Positions 8,111 to 17,392 of a stretch of 64,000 bases of DNA are shown piece after piece. The position numbers and the translations under genes are program-made. Positions within the stretch are counted from its first letter, which is position 1; every line of letters begins with the position of its first letter. Source of the stretch: Roseovarius amoyensis (lineage in GTDB: Bacteria > Pseudomonadota > Alphaproteobacteria > Rhodobacterales > Rhodobacteraceae); the NCBI RefSeq assembly GCF_003260265.1, contig NZ_QITQ01000009.1, forward strand, positions 62,001-126,000, in the 5' to 3' direction. The notes under the pieces are model-generated. The model had not been told where the DNA came from. It made no database searches and worked only from the letters and a program-made list of their open reading frames with translations.

Positions 8111-8220
8111 ATTAGTCGCTGCGGACGGCTTGCAATCACCCTTCCACAGAGGCCACCTTTCGGTGGACTTAAATGCCGGTGCTACCGGCGACACCCAACA
8201 TATAGGCGGTCTGCACTTAA
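8111..8220 (-). ncRNA. Possible structured RNA downstream of the PemK-like gene
   Basis: On the minus strand, starting about ten bases after the toxin stop, this stretch can form several helices. GCCGGT-AGC-ACCGGC (8189-8175) is a six-bp hairpin. CCACC-GAAA-GGTGG (8166-8153) is a five-bp hairpin closed by a GNRA tetraloop. TGCAGAC (8215-8209) can pair with GTCCGCA (8126-8120), with one A-C mismatch, and would enclose both. The terminator follows at once. No convincing coding frame fits. It could be an independent small RNA, a 3' UTR element, or an RNA antitoxin. The pairing is seen in sequence; any function is conjecture, and conservation was not tested. Confidence 0.4.
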
Positions 8221-8228
8221 CAATCAAT

Positions 8229-8630
8229 TCACAAACCGAGTCCGGCCCTGACACAATTCCTGACCTGCTCAAAGACTTCCGGGTCCAGAACTCGCACATC
8301 GTACACGCGCTGTCCTGACTGTTTACGATCAAAGAGCAGCCGAAGGCGATGGAATGCTACCGTCAAAACGATATCGCCCTTCAGCCACGCCGTCGGAGAC
8401 TGGTAGGGGTGTGGGAGTGGCGGGTCGAAAGATATTTCCATGTGGTGTGGAAGCAAGGTTCTGGGCGCGGCCGTACTCAACGGAACGACAGTACAAAGCT
8501 GCTGACGGCCTTTGATCGGCGGAGACAGCACGATGACTGGTCGCCTCTTCACCATTTCGGGTGGCCGAAAACCATCACTTAGATCGACGCGAACGATTGT
8601 GCCTGGTGCAGGATGGCTTACAACTGTCAT
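8229..8630 (-). CDS. PemK/MazF-like toxin family protein (YifN-like), orphan
   Basis: A 133-residue protein with the SH3-like PemK/MazF pattern: APGTIVRVDLSDGF near the start, then PEMVKRRPVIVLSPPIKG, CTVVPLST, and a C-terminal DPEVFEQVRNCVRAGLGL. The PEM-KRRP opening is typical of the YifN-like branch. Members of the family are often mRNA endoribonucleases; activity here is inferred. No protein antitoxin is visible: only about 60 bases separate it from holC upstream, and a possible structured RNA follows. A ribosome site (AGGAG) is about 20 bases before this ATG, rather far, so the start is uncertain. Base composition is lower in GC than the neighbours (33 of 60 bases in 8281-8340), hinting at transfer. 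Confidence 0.82.
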   Translation of the reverse strand: MTVVSHPAPGTIVRVDLSDGFRPPEMVKRRPVIVLSPPIKGRQQLCTVVPLSTAAPRTLLPHHMEISFDPPLPHPYQSPTAWLKGDIVLTVAFHRLRLLFDRKQSGQRVYDVRVLDPEVFEQVRNCVRAGLGL

Positions 8631-8693
8631 GCGTAGTGATTACCGGTGAACTCTCCTAAAAGAAAGGTGCCTTTGAATTATCGATCCTGTTAT

Positions 8694-9167
8694 TTATCGT
8701 CCCCCCGGCTGCGCCTCGGCCTTCTTCTCCCACCGGCCGCTTTCCTCGGACCAGTATTGCGCCGCACAGCCCGCCCTGGTCAGCGCCGCCCACTGACCGC
8801 GCGCACGGTCCTTGGCCGCTTCGTCATTGCCGTCGAACAGCACGCACACGCGCTCCAGCAGCTGCACCTCTTCCGCGGCCACCTCGGCCCCGTCCACCGC
8901 CATCAGGCATTGCGGGTCGTTTGCGCAAACCGCATCGGTGGTCAGCAGGATGGGCTGGCGTTCGGCATGGGGCGCGGTGGCCAGCCCGTGCGGCAAGAAC
9001 CCCTCTTCCGGCCCCAACCACAGCTTTTCGTCCAGCCATTCCATGCGGCCCTGGTCCACCCCCCGCACCGCCACCCGCCAGCCTGCCCCGCGGGCCTTGC
9101 CCAGCAGGACCGGCAGCGTCGCCTCAAGCGGACGGCGGGTCAGGTGATAGAAATAGGCCGCCCCCAT
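8694..9167 (-). CDS. holC: DNA polymerase III subunit chi
   Basis: A 157-residue protein beginning MGAAYFYHLTRRPLEATLP, the usual opening of alphaproteobacterial HolC. It continues with LLGKARGAGWRVAVRG, DEKLWLGPEEGFLPHG and PILLTTD, then a C-terminal LFDGNDEAAKDRARGQW. Chi links the clamp loader to single-strand binding protein at the replication fork. The ATG overlaps the pepA stop by one base (TGATG), so it is translationally coupled; pepA-holC is a common pair. An in-frame ATG upstream lies inside pepA and is not the likely start. Confidence 0.9.
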   Translation of the reverse strand: MGAAYFYHLTRRPLEATLPVLLGKARGAGWRVAVRGVDQGRMEWLDEKLWLGPEEGFLPHGLATAPHAERQPILLTTDAVCANDPQCLMAVDGAEVAAEEVQLLERVCVLFDGNDEAAKDRARGQWAALTRAGCAAQYWSEESGRWEKKAEAQPGGR

Positions 9168-10639
9168 CAGCCGGCCTCGAAACGCTCCGCCACCAGGCGG
9201 TCGAGCGCACGCACGCCCCAGCCGGTCGCGCCCTTGGGCGCCAGCGCGGTTTCCTCGCCCGTCAGCGCCACGCCGGCGATATCGAGGTGAATCCACGGGC
9301 ATCCTTCGCGCACGAAGCGCTGCAGAAACTGCGCCGCGGTGATCGACCCCGCGGGTCGCCCGCCCACGTTCTTGATGTCGGCGATGCGGGATTTGAGCTG
9401 CTTGTCATAGGCCTCGCCCAGCGGCATCCGCCAGGCGCCTTCGCCCTCGGCCTCGGCCGCCTTGAGGAAGGCCGCGCAGAACTGGTCGTCATTGGCAAAG
9501 ACGCCCGCGTTCTCGTGGCCCAGCCCGATGATGATCGCCCCGGTCAGCGTCGCCAGATCGACGATGGCGGCGGGCTGATAGGTTTCCTGCGCGTACCAAA
9601 GCACATCCGCCAGCACGAGCCGCCCCTCGGCGTCGGTGTTGATGATCTCGACCGTGTCGCCCTTCATCGAGGTGACGACATCGCCCGGGCGCGTGGCGCG
9701 GCCCGACGGCATGTTTTCGACCAGCCCGACCAGGCCGACCACGTTGGCACGGGCCTTGCGCGCGGCCAGCGTGTGCATGACCCCGGTCACCACGCCGGCG
9801 CCGCCCATGTCCATGGTCATGTCTTCCATGCCCTGCGCGGGCTTGATCGAGATGCCGCCGGTGTCAAAGACCACGCCCTTGCCCACCAGCGCCAGCGGCG
9901 CGGCGCCCTTTTCACCGCCCGACCATTCCATCACCGCCACCTTCGAAGGGCTATCGCTGCCATGCCCTACTGAGAGCAGCAGGTTCATGCCCAGCTTTTC
10001 CATCTCGGCCTCGTCGAGGACCGTCACCTTGACGCCCAGTTCCTTGAGTCCCTCGATGCGGCGGGCAAATTCCTGCGTAGTCAGGTGGTTCGCCGGCTCG
10101 TTGACCAGATCGCGAGTCAGGTACACGCCCCGGGCCACGGCAAGGCGCGGCGCGGCGGTCTGCTGCAGGTCATCCGGCTTGCTGCTCATCACCGTCACGT
10201 CGCCGGGCGTCTTGGCCTCTTCTGTCTTGTGGGCGGTAAAGGCATAGGCGCGCAGCACCAGCCCCATCGTCAGCTCGGCCGCATGGCGCACCGGCCCGGC
10301 CATCACCAGCATGGCCGCGTCACCCTTGGCCTTGCCGAGCGCGGCACCGGCCTTGCGCACCTCGGCCATGCCGGCGCGGCGCGGCAGGCACACAACGTCC
10401 AGCGCCTGCGCCGCCATGCCCGCGGGCCAGTCCAGCGTGCGCATCTCGCCCGGCTTGAGCTTGGACCAGCCTTCATCCTCGGTCATCCGCTTGAGCGCGC
10501 CACGCGTCAGACGGTTGACCCGCCGCCCGGCGGGGTCAAGCGTACCCTCGGGGGTGACAAAGACGGCGACCCGGCCCTCGAACCCGGACAGGCTTTCGGT
10601 ATCGGTTTCGGCAAAATTCACGGACGAAAGGGTTGTCAT
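9167..10639 (-). CDS. pepA: Leucyl aminopeptidase (M17)
   Basis: A hexameric dizinc/manganese cytosolic aminopeptidase of 490 residues from the chosen start. The metal and catalytic region is visible as VGKGVVFDTGGISIKP, the MDMGGAG segment and NTDAEGRLVLADVL, the diagnostic M17 signature. I chose the second of two adjacent ATGs (MTTLSSVNFAE) because AGGAG lies six bases upstream; a longer start at 10669 is possible but has no better ribosome site. The stop overlaps the holC start. It diverges from lptF across a 127-base gap. Confidence 0.96.
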   Translation of the reverse strand: MTTLSSVNFAETDTESLSGFEGRVAVFVTPEGTLDPAGRRVNRLTRGALKRMTEDEGWSKLKPGEMRTLDWPAGMAAQALDVVCLPRRAGMAEVRKAGAALGKAKGDAAMLVMAGPVRHAAELTMGLVLRAYAFTAHKTEEAKTPGDVTVMSSKPDDLQQTAAPRLAVARGVYLTRDLVNEPANHLTTQEFARRIEGLKELGVKVTVLDEAEMEKLGMNLLLSVGHGSDSPSKVAVMEWSGGEKGAAPLALVGKGVVFDTGGISIKPAQGMEDMTMDMGGAGVVTGVMHTLAARKARANVVGLVGLVENMPSGRATRPGDVVTSMKGDTVEIINTDAEGRLVLADVLWYAQETYQPAAIVDLATLTGAIIIGLGHENAGVFANDDQFCAAFLKAAEAEGEGAWRMPLGEAYDKQLKSRIADIKNVGGRPAGSITAAQFLQRFVREGCPWIHLDIAGVALTGEETALAPKGATGWGVRALDRLVAERFEAG

Positions 10640-10766
10640 CATCGGCTCCTGGTTGCGCATCTTTCCCACACTCCTAACGCGGCCTCGCGTGCTTGGCCAG
10701 TTAGCAGTTTTCCCCCGCCGTCAATTCCGCTAGGCTGCCCCAAAGAGTACGCCTTGGGGGTAGAGC

Positions 10767-11909
10767 GTGACCAGATTCGACAGGTATATGCTGTCGCAAT
10801 TCATGGTGCTGTTCGGATTCTTTGCACTGATTCTGGTTTCGATCTTCTGGATCAACAAGGCGGTGCGGATGTTCGACCGCCTGATCGGTGACGGCCAGCC
10901 GGCTTGGGTTTTCCTGGAATTCACTGCCCTGACCCTGCCGGGCGTGATCGGTATCGTGTTGCCGATGGCCACCTTTGCGGCGGCGGTCTATGTCACCAAC
11001 CGGCTGGTCAACGAAAGCGAACTGACCGTGGTGCAGGCGACCGGCTATTCGCCTTGGCGGCTGATCCGCGCGGCGGCGGTTTTCGGCACCGTCATCGCGT
11101 TGATCATGTCGCTGCTCAGCCATTTCCTGATCCCGCTCAGCCTGGGCGAGCTGCGCCAGCGCGAGGCCGAAGTGCGCCAGAGCGTATCGGCCCGGTTCCT
11201 GGAAGAAGGCGAATTTCTGCACCCCGCCCCCGGCATCACCTTCTACATCCGCGACATCACGCCTGAGGGGGCGTTGCGCGATGTCTTTCTCTCCGACCGG
11301 CGCGACCCCGAAAGCCCGATGACCTATACCTCTTCGCAGGCCTACCTGGTGCAAGAGGGCGGCGGCACCAAGCTGGTGATGGTCAAGGGGCTGGCGCAGT
11401 CCCTGCGCCCCGAGGGGCAGCGCCTTTTCACCACCCATTTCGAAGACTTCTCCTATGACATCAGCCGGCTGATCGCGCAGAATCCGGCCAGCCTGAACAA
11501 GGTCGAATTCGCGCCCACCCCCGACCTGATCCTGCAGCCAGAGACGGTGGCGAAGAGCACCCGCGCCACCCCGGGCGAATTGCAGTATGCGCTGCATTCC
11601 CGTTTCTCTCAGGCGCTTTTGTGCGTCGTCGCGGCGCTGATCGGTTTTGCGACGCTGCTTTTGGGCGGATTCAGCCGCTTTGGCGTCTGGTGGCAGGTCC
11701 TGGCGGCGTTCGCCCTGTTGATCGTCGTCAAGCTGATCGAAAGCAGCGTGACCGGCGCCGTGATCGGCAATGCGGCGGCATGGCCCCTGATGTACCTGCC
11801 ATCGGCGGCCGGGTTCCTGATCGCGTTCCTGATGCTCTATCTCGCCGCGCGGCCCGATCTGTGGCGACGGCCCTCCCTTTGGTGGCGTTCGGCCAGGGGG
11901 GCGACATGA
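10767..11909 (+). CDS. lptF: LPS export ABC transporter permease LptF
   Basis: A 380-residue YjgP/YjgQ family permease: three N-terminal membrane segments, a periplasmic beta-jellyroll (about 130-270), then three more membrane segments. With LptG and the LptB ATPase it extracts lipopolysaccharide from the inner membrane. MTRFDRYMLSQFMVLFGFF is the typical LptF opening. The start is GTG after a GGGGGTAGAG ribosome site. Its TGA overlaps the lptG ATG by four bases. First gene of the lptF-lptG-lptD-surA-pdxA-rsmA operon. Confidence 0.95.
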   Translation: MTRFDRYMLSQFMVLFGFFALILVSIFWINKAVRMFDRLIGDGQPAWVFLEFTALTLPGVIGIVLPMATFAAAVYVTNRLVNESELTVVQATGYSPWRLIRAAAVFGTVIALIMSLLSHFLIPLSLGELRQREAEVRQSVSARFLEEGEFLHPAPGITFYIRDITPEGALRDVFLSDRRDPESPMTYTSSQAYLVQEGGGTKLVMVKGLAQSLRPEGQRLFTTHFEDFSYDISRLIAQNPASLNKVEFAPTPDLILQPETVAKSTRATPGELQYALHSRFSQALLCVVAALIGFATLLLGGFSRFGVWWQVLAAFALLIVVKLIESSVTGAVIGNAAAWPLMYLPSAAGFLIAFLMLYLAARPDLWRRPSLWWRSARGAT

Positions 11910-12997
11910 TTCTCGACACCTATCTTGCGCGCAAGTTCCTGTGGTCCCTCGCGCTGGTCTTTTCGGTCTTCATGGTGCTGCTCCTGCTGATCGACCTGAT
12001 CGACGAGCTGCAGGATTTTCCCGACCTGCCCTTTGGCGACGTACTTTACACCGTCTTGCTGAACGTGCCGGCCTCGAATTACGAGATTCTGCCGCTGGTG
12101 GTGGTGCTGGCGACAGTGGCGCTGTTCATCCGGCTTGCGCGCTCGTCCGAACTGGTGGTGGTGCGCGCCACCGGCCGTTCGGCACTGCGCAGCCTGGCCG
12201 CGCCGCTGGCGGTGGTCGGGCTGCTCGGGGTGTTGACGGTGACCATGATCAACCCCATCGTCGCAGCGGCATCCAAGCGTCACAACGACCTGGTCAACAG
12301 CCACTATGGCGGCGGCGCGGCAATTCTGGTGATCGCGTCCGAGGGGCTGTGGCTGCGCCAGGGCGGGCCCGAAGGGCAGACCGTGATCCATGCCGAGCGC
12401 GCCAGTTCCGACCTGACGGTGCTGTTCGACACCACCTTCATGGATTTTGCCCCGGACGGTCGGCCGGCCCGGCGCATAACCGCCCGCACAGCGCGGCTGG
12501 ACGGGGATGGCTGGACGCTCTACCGCACCAAGACCTGGGACCTGTCGCAAGGCGGCAACCCCGAGGCAAGCGCCGTCGAAACAGCGCAGATGCGCCTGAA
12601 CACGGCCCTGACGCAGGACCGCATCCTCGACAGCTTCGGCAAGCCCGAATTCATCCCGATCTGGGATTTGCCGGCCTTCATCGACCAGCTTGAACAGGCC
12701 GGGTTTTCGGCCCGCCGCTATGCGATGTGGTACCAGATGGAGCTCGCCGCGCCGCTATTCCTGATCGCGCTGGTGATGATATCGGCGGCCTTCACCATGC
12801 GTCATGCCCGGCTGGCCAATACCGGCTTGTCGGTGCTGACGGCGGTGCTGCTGGGCTTTGGGTTGCATTACATCCGCAACTTTGCCCAGATCCTCGGCGA
12901 GAACGGCGAAATCCCCGTCATACTGGCCGCCTGGGCGCCGCCGGTGGCCGGCTTGCTGTTGGCGACGGGCATTCTTTTGCATATGGAAGACGGATGA
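11906..12997 (+). CDS. lptG: LPS export ABC transporter permease LptG
   Basis: A 363-residue partner of LptF with the same three-plus-three membrane topology and a central periplasmic domain. It opens MILDTYLARKFLWSLALVF and carries the charged NSHYGGGAAILVIASEGLWLR region typical of LptG. The start at 11906 is set by a four-base ATGA overlap with lptF; a longer open frame upstream only reads through lptF in another frame. It ends in another four-base overlap with lptD, so the three LPS-transport genes are translationally coupled. Confidence 0.95.
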   Translation: MILDTYLARKFLWSLALVFSVFMVLLLLIDLIDELQDFPDLPFGDVLYTVLLNVPASNYEILPLVVVLATVALFIRLARSSELVVVRATGRSALRSLAAPLAVVGLLGVLTVTMINPIVAAASKRHNDLVNSHYGGGAAILVIASEGLWLRQGGPEGQTVIHAERASSDLTVLFDTTFMDFAPDGRPARRITARTARLDGDGWTLYRTKTWDLSQGGNPEASAVETAQMRLNTALTQDRILDSFGKPEFIPIWDLPAFIDQLEQAGFSARRYAMWYQMELAAPLFLIALVMISAAFTMRHARLANTGLSVLTAVLLGFGLHYIRNFAQILGENGEIPVILAAWAPPVAGLLLATGILLHMEDG

Positions 12998-15174
12998 AGC
13001 GCGCGGCGATCATATGGCTCTGGGTGCTGGCCATGGCGGCCGGCTGGTCCCCGGCTGCCCGGGCGCAGGACGTACCCCAGCCCGCGGTGCTGATCGCGGA
13101 CGACGTCTATATGGATGGCAACGAGCGGCTGGTCGCCACCGGCAATGTCGAGGCCATCTATGACGGTCGCCGCCTGCAGGCCGAAGGGATCGTCTATGAC
13201 CGCACCCAGGACCGGCTGATCCTGACGGGGCCGATCATCATCCGTGAAGGCGAGGAAACGCTGATCCTGGCGTCCTCGGGCGAGATCGACCAGGACATGC
13301 AGAACGGCATCCTGCGCGGCGCCCGCATCGTGATGAGCGATCACGTGCAACTGGCCGCGCGCGAGCTGAACCGCAGTGGCGGGCGCTTCAACCAGCTGGT
13401 CAAGGTCTCGGTCACATCATGCCGGGTCTGCGAAACAGGCCGTCCGCCACTGTGGCAGATCCGCGCCCGCCGGGTGATCCACGACCAGCAGGAACGCCAG
13501 CTGTATTTCGAGGATGCCCAGCTGAGGGTTCTGGATACGCCCGTATTCTACCTGCCGCGGCTGCGGCTGCCTGACCCGACGCTGGAACGCGCAACCGGTT
13601 TCCTGGTGCCATCGCTTTACAACTCGTCGCTTCTGGGGATGGGGGCGCGTGTGCCCTATTTCATTCGGATCGGCGACGACAAGGACCTGACCGTCACCCC
13701 GTTCCTGACCACCAAGACCCGCACGCTGGAACTGCGCTATCGGCAGGCGTTCCGTAACGGGCGGATCGAGTTCGAGGGCGCCGTTTCGGATGACGACGTC
13801 GCCAACAGCGGCCGGCGCGGATATCTGTTCGGCGAGGGCGCGTTCGACCTGAGAAACGATTTCAAGCTGCGCTTCGACATCGAGGCGGTGAACGACAAGA
13901 CCTATCTGCTCGATTATTCGTATTACGAAAAAGACCGGCTCGACAGCGAGATCGAGATCGAACGCACCAGGCGCGATTCGTACATGCGCGGCGCCATCAC
14001 CTATTTCCGCAGCCTGCGCACGGGCGAGATCAACAGCACCCTGCCGACCCTGGTCGGAAACGCCGAATGGGAACGGCGCCTGCATCCGGCGGGCATCGGC
14101 GGCGAGGTGCGGCTGGGGATTCTGGCCCATGCGCATGCGCGCTCGTCCGGGCTGGTGATCGACGGCGTGGATGCCGACACATGGGCCGACGGGCGCGATA
14201 TCATGCGAATGACCTTCAGCGCCGAATGGCAGCGCGGCTGGACCCTGCCGGGCGGCGTTCTGGCATCCTTCAGCGCCGGCCTCGCGGCGGATCATTTCGA
14301 GGTCCACCAGGCGGGGCTGACAAGCCAGTCGTCGGCCACCGAAGTTACCCCCACGACCGAACTGGAACTACGCTGGCCGCTGCTGAAGGCCACCACCAGC
14401 GGGGCCACCCATGTGATCGAACCGGTGGTTCAACTGGCCTGGGCGGGGGGCAGCAACCCGTTCATTCCCAACGACGAAAGCACCCGCATCGAGTTTGACG
14501 AGGGCAACCTCTTTTCGACCTCGCGCTTTACCGCGCCGGACCGGCGTGAACGCGGGTTCAGCGCCGCCTACGGGCTGAGCTGGACGCGCTATGCCCCTTC
14601 GGGGCTGCAGACATCGCTGGCGATGGGGCAGCTGGTGCGCGACGAACAGCAGCTGGAACCGACCGGGCTGGACAGCTTTACCGACAGCTCGGGGATCAAC
14701 GGCAAGGTCTCGGACATGCTGATCGCCGGCCAGGTCAGGACAGGCGGCGGGCTGGTGTTTACCGCGCGCGGGCTGTTCGACGACAGTCTCGACACCGCCA
14801 AGGCCGAGGCCCGCGCCGCCTGGTACAGCGACAAGGGCAGCCTGGGCGCCACCTATATCTGGCTCGGGCGCGACCTGGCGGAAAACCGCGCGGCGACGAT
14901 CTCGGAATGGAACCTCGATGCCTCGTACCGGCTGTCTCAGCACTGGACCGGCAGCGCCAACTGGCGTTATGACGTTGTTGCCGACGACAGCGTGCGCGCC
15001 GGTGTCGGGCTGACCTATCTCAACGAATGCGTCGAGGTGAGCCTGTCCGCCTCGCGCCGCTTCACCTCTTCGGCGGTGCTTTCGCCGTCGACCTATATCA
15101 GCTTGACCGTCGGGCTGAGGGGGTTCACCACGAAAACTGGCGATAGAAGCTACGCCAGATCCTGTAACGACTAA
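12994..15174 (+). CDS. lptD: LPS-assembly outer membrane protein LptD
   Basis: A 726-residue outer-membrane protein. A signal peptide (cleavage near ARAQD, about 23) is followed by the periplasmic OstA/LptA-like domain (VLIADDVYMDGNERLVATGN onward) and a large beta-barrel. The barrel has many alternating aromatic strands, ending in TYISLTVGLRGFTTKTGD. It receives LPS from the periplasmic bridge and places it in the outer leaflet. Few cysteines are present (CRVCETG, NECVE, and the last residues), some of which may form the family's disulfides. The start overlaps lptG by four bases, and surA, encoding a barrel chaperone, follows five bases later. Confidence 0.95.
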   Translation: MKRAAIIWLWVLAMAAGWSPAARAQDVPQPAVLIADDVYMDGNERLVATGNVEAIYDGRRLQAEGIVYDRTQDRLILTGPIIIREGEETLILASSGEIDQDMQNGILRGARIVMSDHVQLAARELNRSGGRFNQLVKVSVTSCRVCETGRPPLWQIRARRVIHDQQERQLYFEDAQLRVLDTPVFYLPRLRLPDPTLERATGFLVPSLYNSSLLGMGARVPYFIRIGDDKDLTVTPFLTTKTRTLELRYRQAFRNGRIEFEGAVSDDDVANSGRRGYLFGEGAFDLRNDFKLRFDIEAVNDKTYLLDYSYYEKDRLDSEIEIERTRRDSYMRGAITYFRSLRTGEINSTLPTLVGNAEWERRLHPAGIGGEVRLGILAHAHARSSGLVIDGVDADTWADGRDIMRMTFSAEWQRGWTLPGGVLASFSAGLAADHFEVHQAGLTSQSSATEVTPTTELELRWPLLKATTSGATHVIEPVVQLAWAGGSNPFIPNDESTRIEFDEGNLFSTSRFTAPDRRERGFSAAYGLSWTRYAPSGLQTSLAMGQLVRDEQQLEPTGLDSFTDSSGINGKVSDMLIAGQVRTGGGLVFTARGLFDDSLDTAKAEARAAWYSDKGSLGATYIWLGRDLAENRAATISEWNLDASYRLSQHWTGSANWRYDVVADDSVRAGVGLTYLNECVEVSLSASRRFTSSAVLSPSTYISLTVGLRGFTTKTGDRSYARSCND

Positions 15175-15179
15175 ACCGA

Positions 15180-16424
15180 ATGGACGTGTTCATGCGTATT
15201 GCTCTTTTCAAGGCGGCCCTGTTCGCGCTGGCCTGCGCCCTGGTTTCCGGCCCGGCTGGACCGGCAACGGCCCAGGGGCTGTTCGAGCCGGTGATCAAGG
15301 TCAACGACAAGGCCATCACCCGCTTCGAGGTTGAACAGCGCGCGCGCATGCTGACCCTGTTCCGCACCCCCGGCGACCCGATCAGGATGGCGCGGGAACA
15401 GCTGGTCGAGGACCGCCTCAAGATGGGCGCCGCCGAAACCCTCGGCATCCAGATCAGCGAAGAGGCGATGGACGCCGCGTTGGAAGAGTTCGCCTCGCGC
15501 GGCGAGATGACCGCGGATCAGATGATCAGCCAGTTGCAGCAAGCTGGCGTCGATGAAAGCAGCTTTCGTTCCTTCGTGCGCGCCGGCGTGACCTGGCGCG
15601 AACTGGTGCGCGCACGTTTCGCCAACAGCATTACCGTGGGCGAGAACGACATCGAACGCGCCAAGCTGGCGCTGGCAGGCACCACCGGAGTGCGTGTCCT
15701 GCTGTCGGAAATCGTGCTGCCGGTGCCGCCGGGGCAGATCGAAGAGACGCAGCAGCGTGCGCGCGAACTGGCCGAAATCAAATCCATCGGCGGCTTTGCC
15801 GACGCGGCAAGGCGCTATTCCGCCGCGCCCTCCGCCGAACGCGGCGGGCGCCTGGAATGGACCTCGATCAGCCAATTGCCCGAGCCGCTGCGCCCCATCG
15901 TGCTGGCCCTTGCCCCGGGCGAGGTGTCCGACCCACTGCCCACCGAACAGGCGATCGTGCTGCTGCAACTGCGCGATATCGCCGAAACCGATGCGCCCGC
16001 ACCGCGCTATTCGGCGATCGAATACGCGATGTATTTCATCGACGGCGGGCGCAGCGAACAGGCTTTGTCCCGCGCCGCCCAGGTTCGTGCCGCTACCGAC
16101 ACCTGCGACGACCTGTATGGCGTGGCCAAGGGCCAGCCGCCCGAGGTGCTGGTGCGCGAAACCAAGGCGCCCGATGAAATCCCCGCCGATGTCGCGCGCG
16201 AATTGCAACAGCTCGACCCCGGCGAAGTTTCGACCAACCTCACCCGCTCGAACGGGCAGACCCTGGTTTTCTTGATGCTTTGCGGGCGCTCGCCCCTGCT
16301 GGATGGCGAAGGCCCCTCGGCCGAGGATCTGAGCAATTTCGTGCGCAACCAGCGGCTGGCCTCTCTGGCCGACGGATACCTGGAACAGCTGCGCGCCGAG
16401 GCCCGGATCATCGAATTGCGATGA
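15180..16424 (+). CDS. surA: Periplasmic peptidyl-prolyl isomerase, SurA-like
   Basis: A 414-residue secreted chaperone. The signal peptide ends near ATAQG (about 33), an N-terminal SurA domain follows (VNDKAITRFEVEQRARML), and one parvulin domain lies at about 175-270 (FADAARRYSAAPSAERGG and VLALAPGEVSDPLPT). It assists outer-membrane barrels such as LptD, whose gene is directly upstream. The second in-frame ATG at 15192 (MRIALFKAALF) makes an equally good signal peptide and may be the true start; neither has a strong ribosome site. The stop overlaps pdxA. Confidence 0.9.
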   Translation: MDVFMRIALFKAALFALACALVSGPAGPATAQGLFEPVIKVNDKAITRFEVEQRARMLTLFRTPGDPIRMAREQLVEDRLKMGAAETLGIQISEEAMDAALEEFASRGEMTADQMISQLQQAGVDESSFRSFVRAGVTWRELVRARFANSITVGENDIERAKLALAGTTGVRVLLSEIVLPVPPGQIEETQQRARELAEIKSIGGFADAARRYSAAPSAERGGRLEWTSISQLPEPLRPIVLALAPGEVSDPLPTEQAIVLLQLRDIAETDAPAPRYSAIEYAMYFIDGGRSEQALSRAAQVRAATDTCDDLYGVAKGQPPEVLVRETKAPDEIPADVARELQQLDPGEVSTNLTRSNGQTLVFLMLCGRSPLLDGEGPSAEDLSNFVRNQRLASLADGYLEQLRAEARIIELR

Positions 16425-17392
16425 CCGCGCCCGTCGCGCTGAGCTGCGGCGAACCCGCGGGCATCGGGCCGGAACTGGCTGCCGCCGCATGGGCACGGCT
16501 GGGGGGCGAGGTGCCGTTTTTCCTGATCGGCGATCCCGGCCACCTGCCGGCCGGCACACCCGTGGCCGAGATCGACGATCCTTGCGATGCTACCGCTGCC
16601 ATGGCGCTGGGCCTGCCTGTGCTGCGCCACGATTTTCCCGGTGCATTGACCCCAGGCCGGCCCAACCCGGACCATGCCCAAGGCGTGATCGACGCCATCG
16701 CCCGTGGGGTGGAGCTGGTGCGCGCCGGCGCGGCATCGGCACTGTGTACCGGACCGATCCACAAGCAGGCGCTGCAAGAGGGGGCGGGCTTTGCCTATCC
16801 CGGCCATACCGAATACCTGGCCGCTCTGGCGGGGGTTGAACGGGTGGTCATGATGCTGGCCAGCGACATGCTGCGCGTGGTGCCGGTGACGATCCATATC
16901 CCCCTGCGCGACGTGCCCGACGCGTTGACGGCAGAGGGGCTGGAACACACGATCCGCATCACCCATGCCGCGCTGATCACCGATTTCGGCATTCCTGCCC
17001 CGCGGCTGGCGGTGGCCGGGCTCAACCCCCATGCCGGCGAAGGCGGGCGCATGGGGCGCGAAGAGATCGAGCTGATTGCACCGGTGCTCGACCTATTGCG
17101 CGGCGATGGCATGGACATACGCGGCCCGTTATCGGCCGACACCATGTTTCACGCCGCGGCGCGCGCGGGCTATGACGCCGCCATCGCCATGTATCACGAC
17201 CAGGCGCTGATCCCGATCAAGACGCTGGCGTTCGACAGCGGCGTCAACGTCACCCTCGGCCTGCCGTTCGTGCGCACCTCGCCCGATCACGGCACCGCGC
17301 TGGACATAGCCGGGCGCGGGCTGGCCGATCCCGGCTCGCTGATCGCGGCACTGCGGATGGCGGCGCGGATGGCCGCGGCGCGCGGGACATGA
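16421..17392 (+). CDS. pdxA: 4-hydroxythreonine-4-phosphate dehydrogenase
   Basis: A 323-residue NAD-dependent enzyme of the DXP-dependent pyridoxal phosphate pathway. It opens [17 protein letters not shown]. The metal-site histidines lie in [16 protein letters not shown] and [11 protein letters not shown], and the substrate loop [11 protein letters not shown] is present. The start at 16421 is fixed by the four-base overlap with surA, and its own stop overlaps rsmA by four. The surA-pdxA-rsmA order is the classic arrangement also found in enterobacteria. Confidence 0.97.
   Translation: MTAPVALSCGEPAGIGPELAAAAWARLGGEVPFFLIGDPGHLPAGTPVAEIDDPCDATAAMALGLPVLRHDFPGALTPGRPNPDHAQGVIDAIARGVELVRAGAASALCTGPIHKQALQEGAGFAYPGHTEYLAALAGVERVVMMLASDMLRVVPVTIHIPLRDVPDALTAEGLEHTIRITHAALITDFGIPAPRLAVAGLNPHAGEGGRMGREEIELIAPVLDLLRGDGMDIRGPLSADTMFHAAARAGYDAAIAMYHDQALIPIKTLAFDSGVNVTLGLPFVRTSPDHGTALDIAGRGLADPGSLIAALRMAARMAAARGT

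Noticed and set aside
8072..8332. An 86-codon minus-strand frame through the possible RNA
   Set aside because: It starts inside the toxin gene in a different frame and has no ribosome site; the stretch looks like RNA, not protein.
8631..8693. Possible antitoxin gene upstream of the PemK-like gene
   Set aside because: Only about 60 bases exist between holC and the toxin, and they contain no ORF beyond a few codons.
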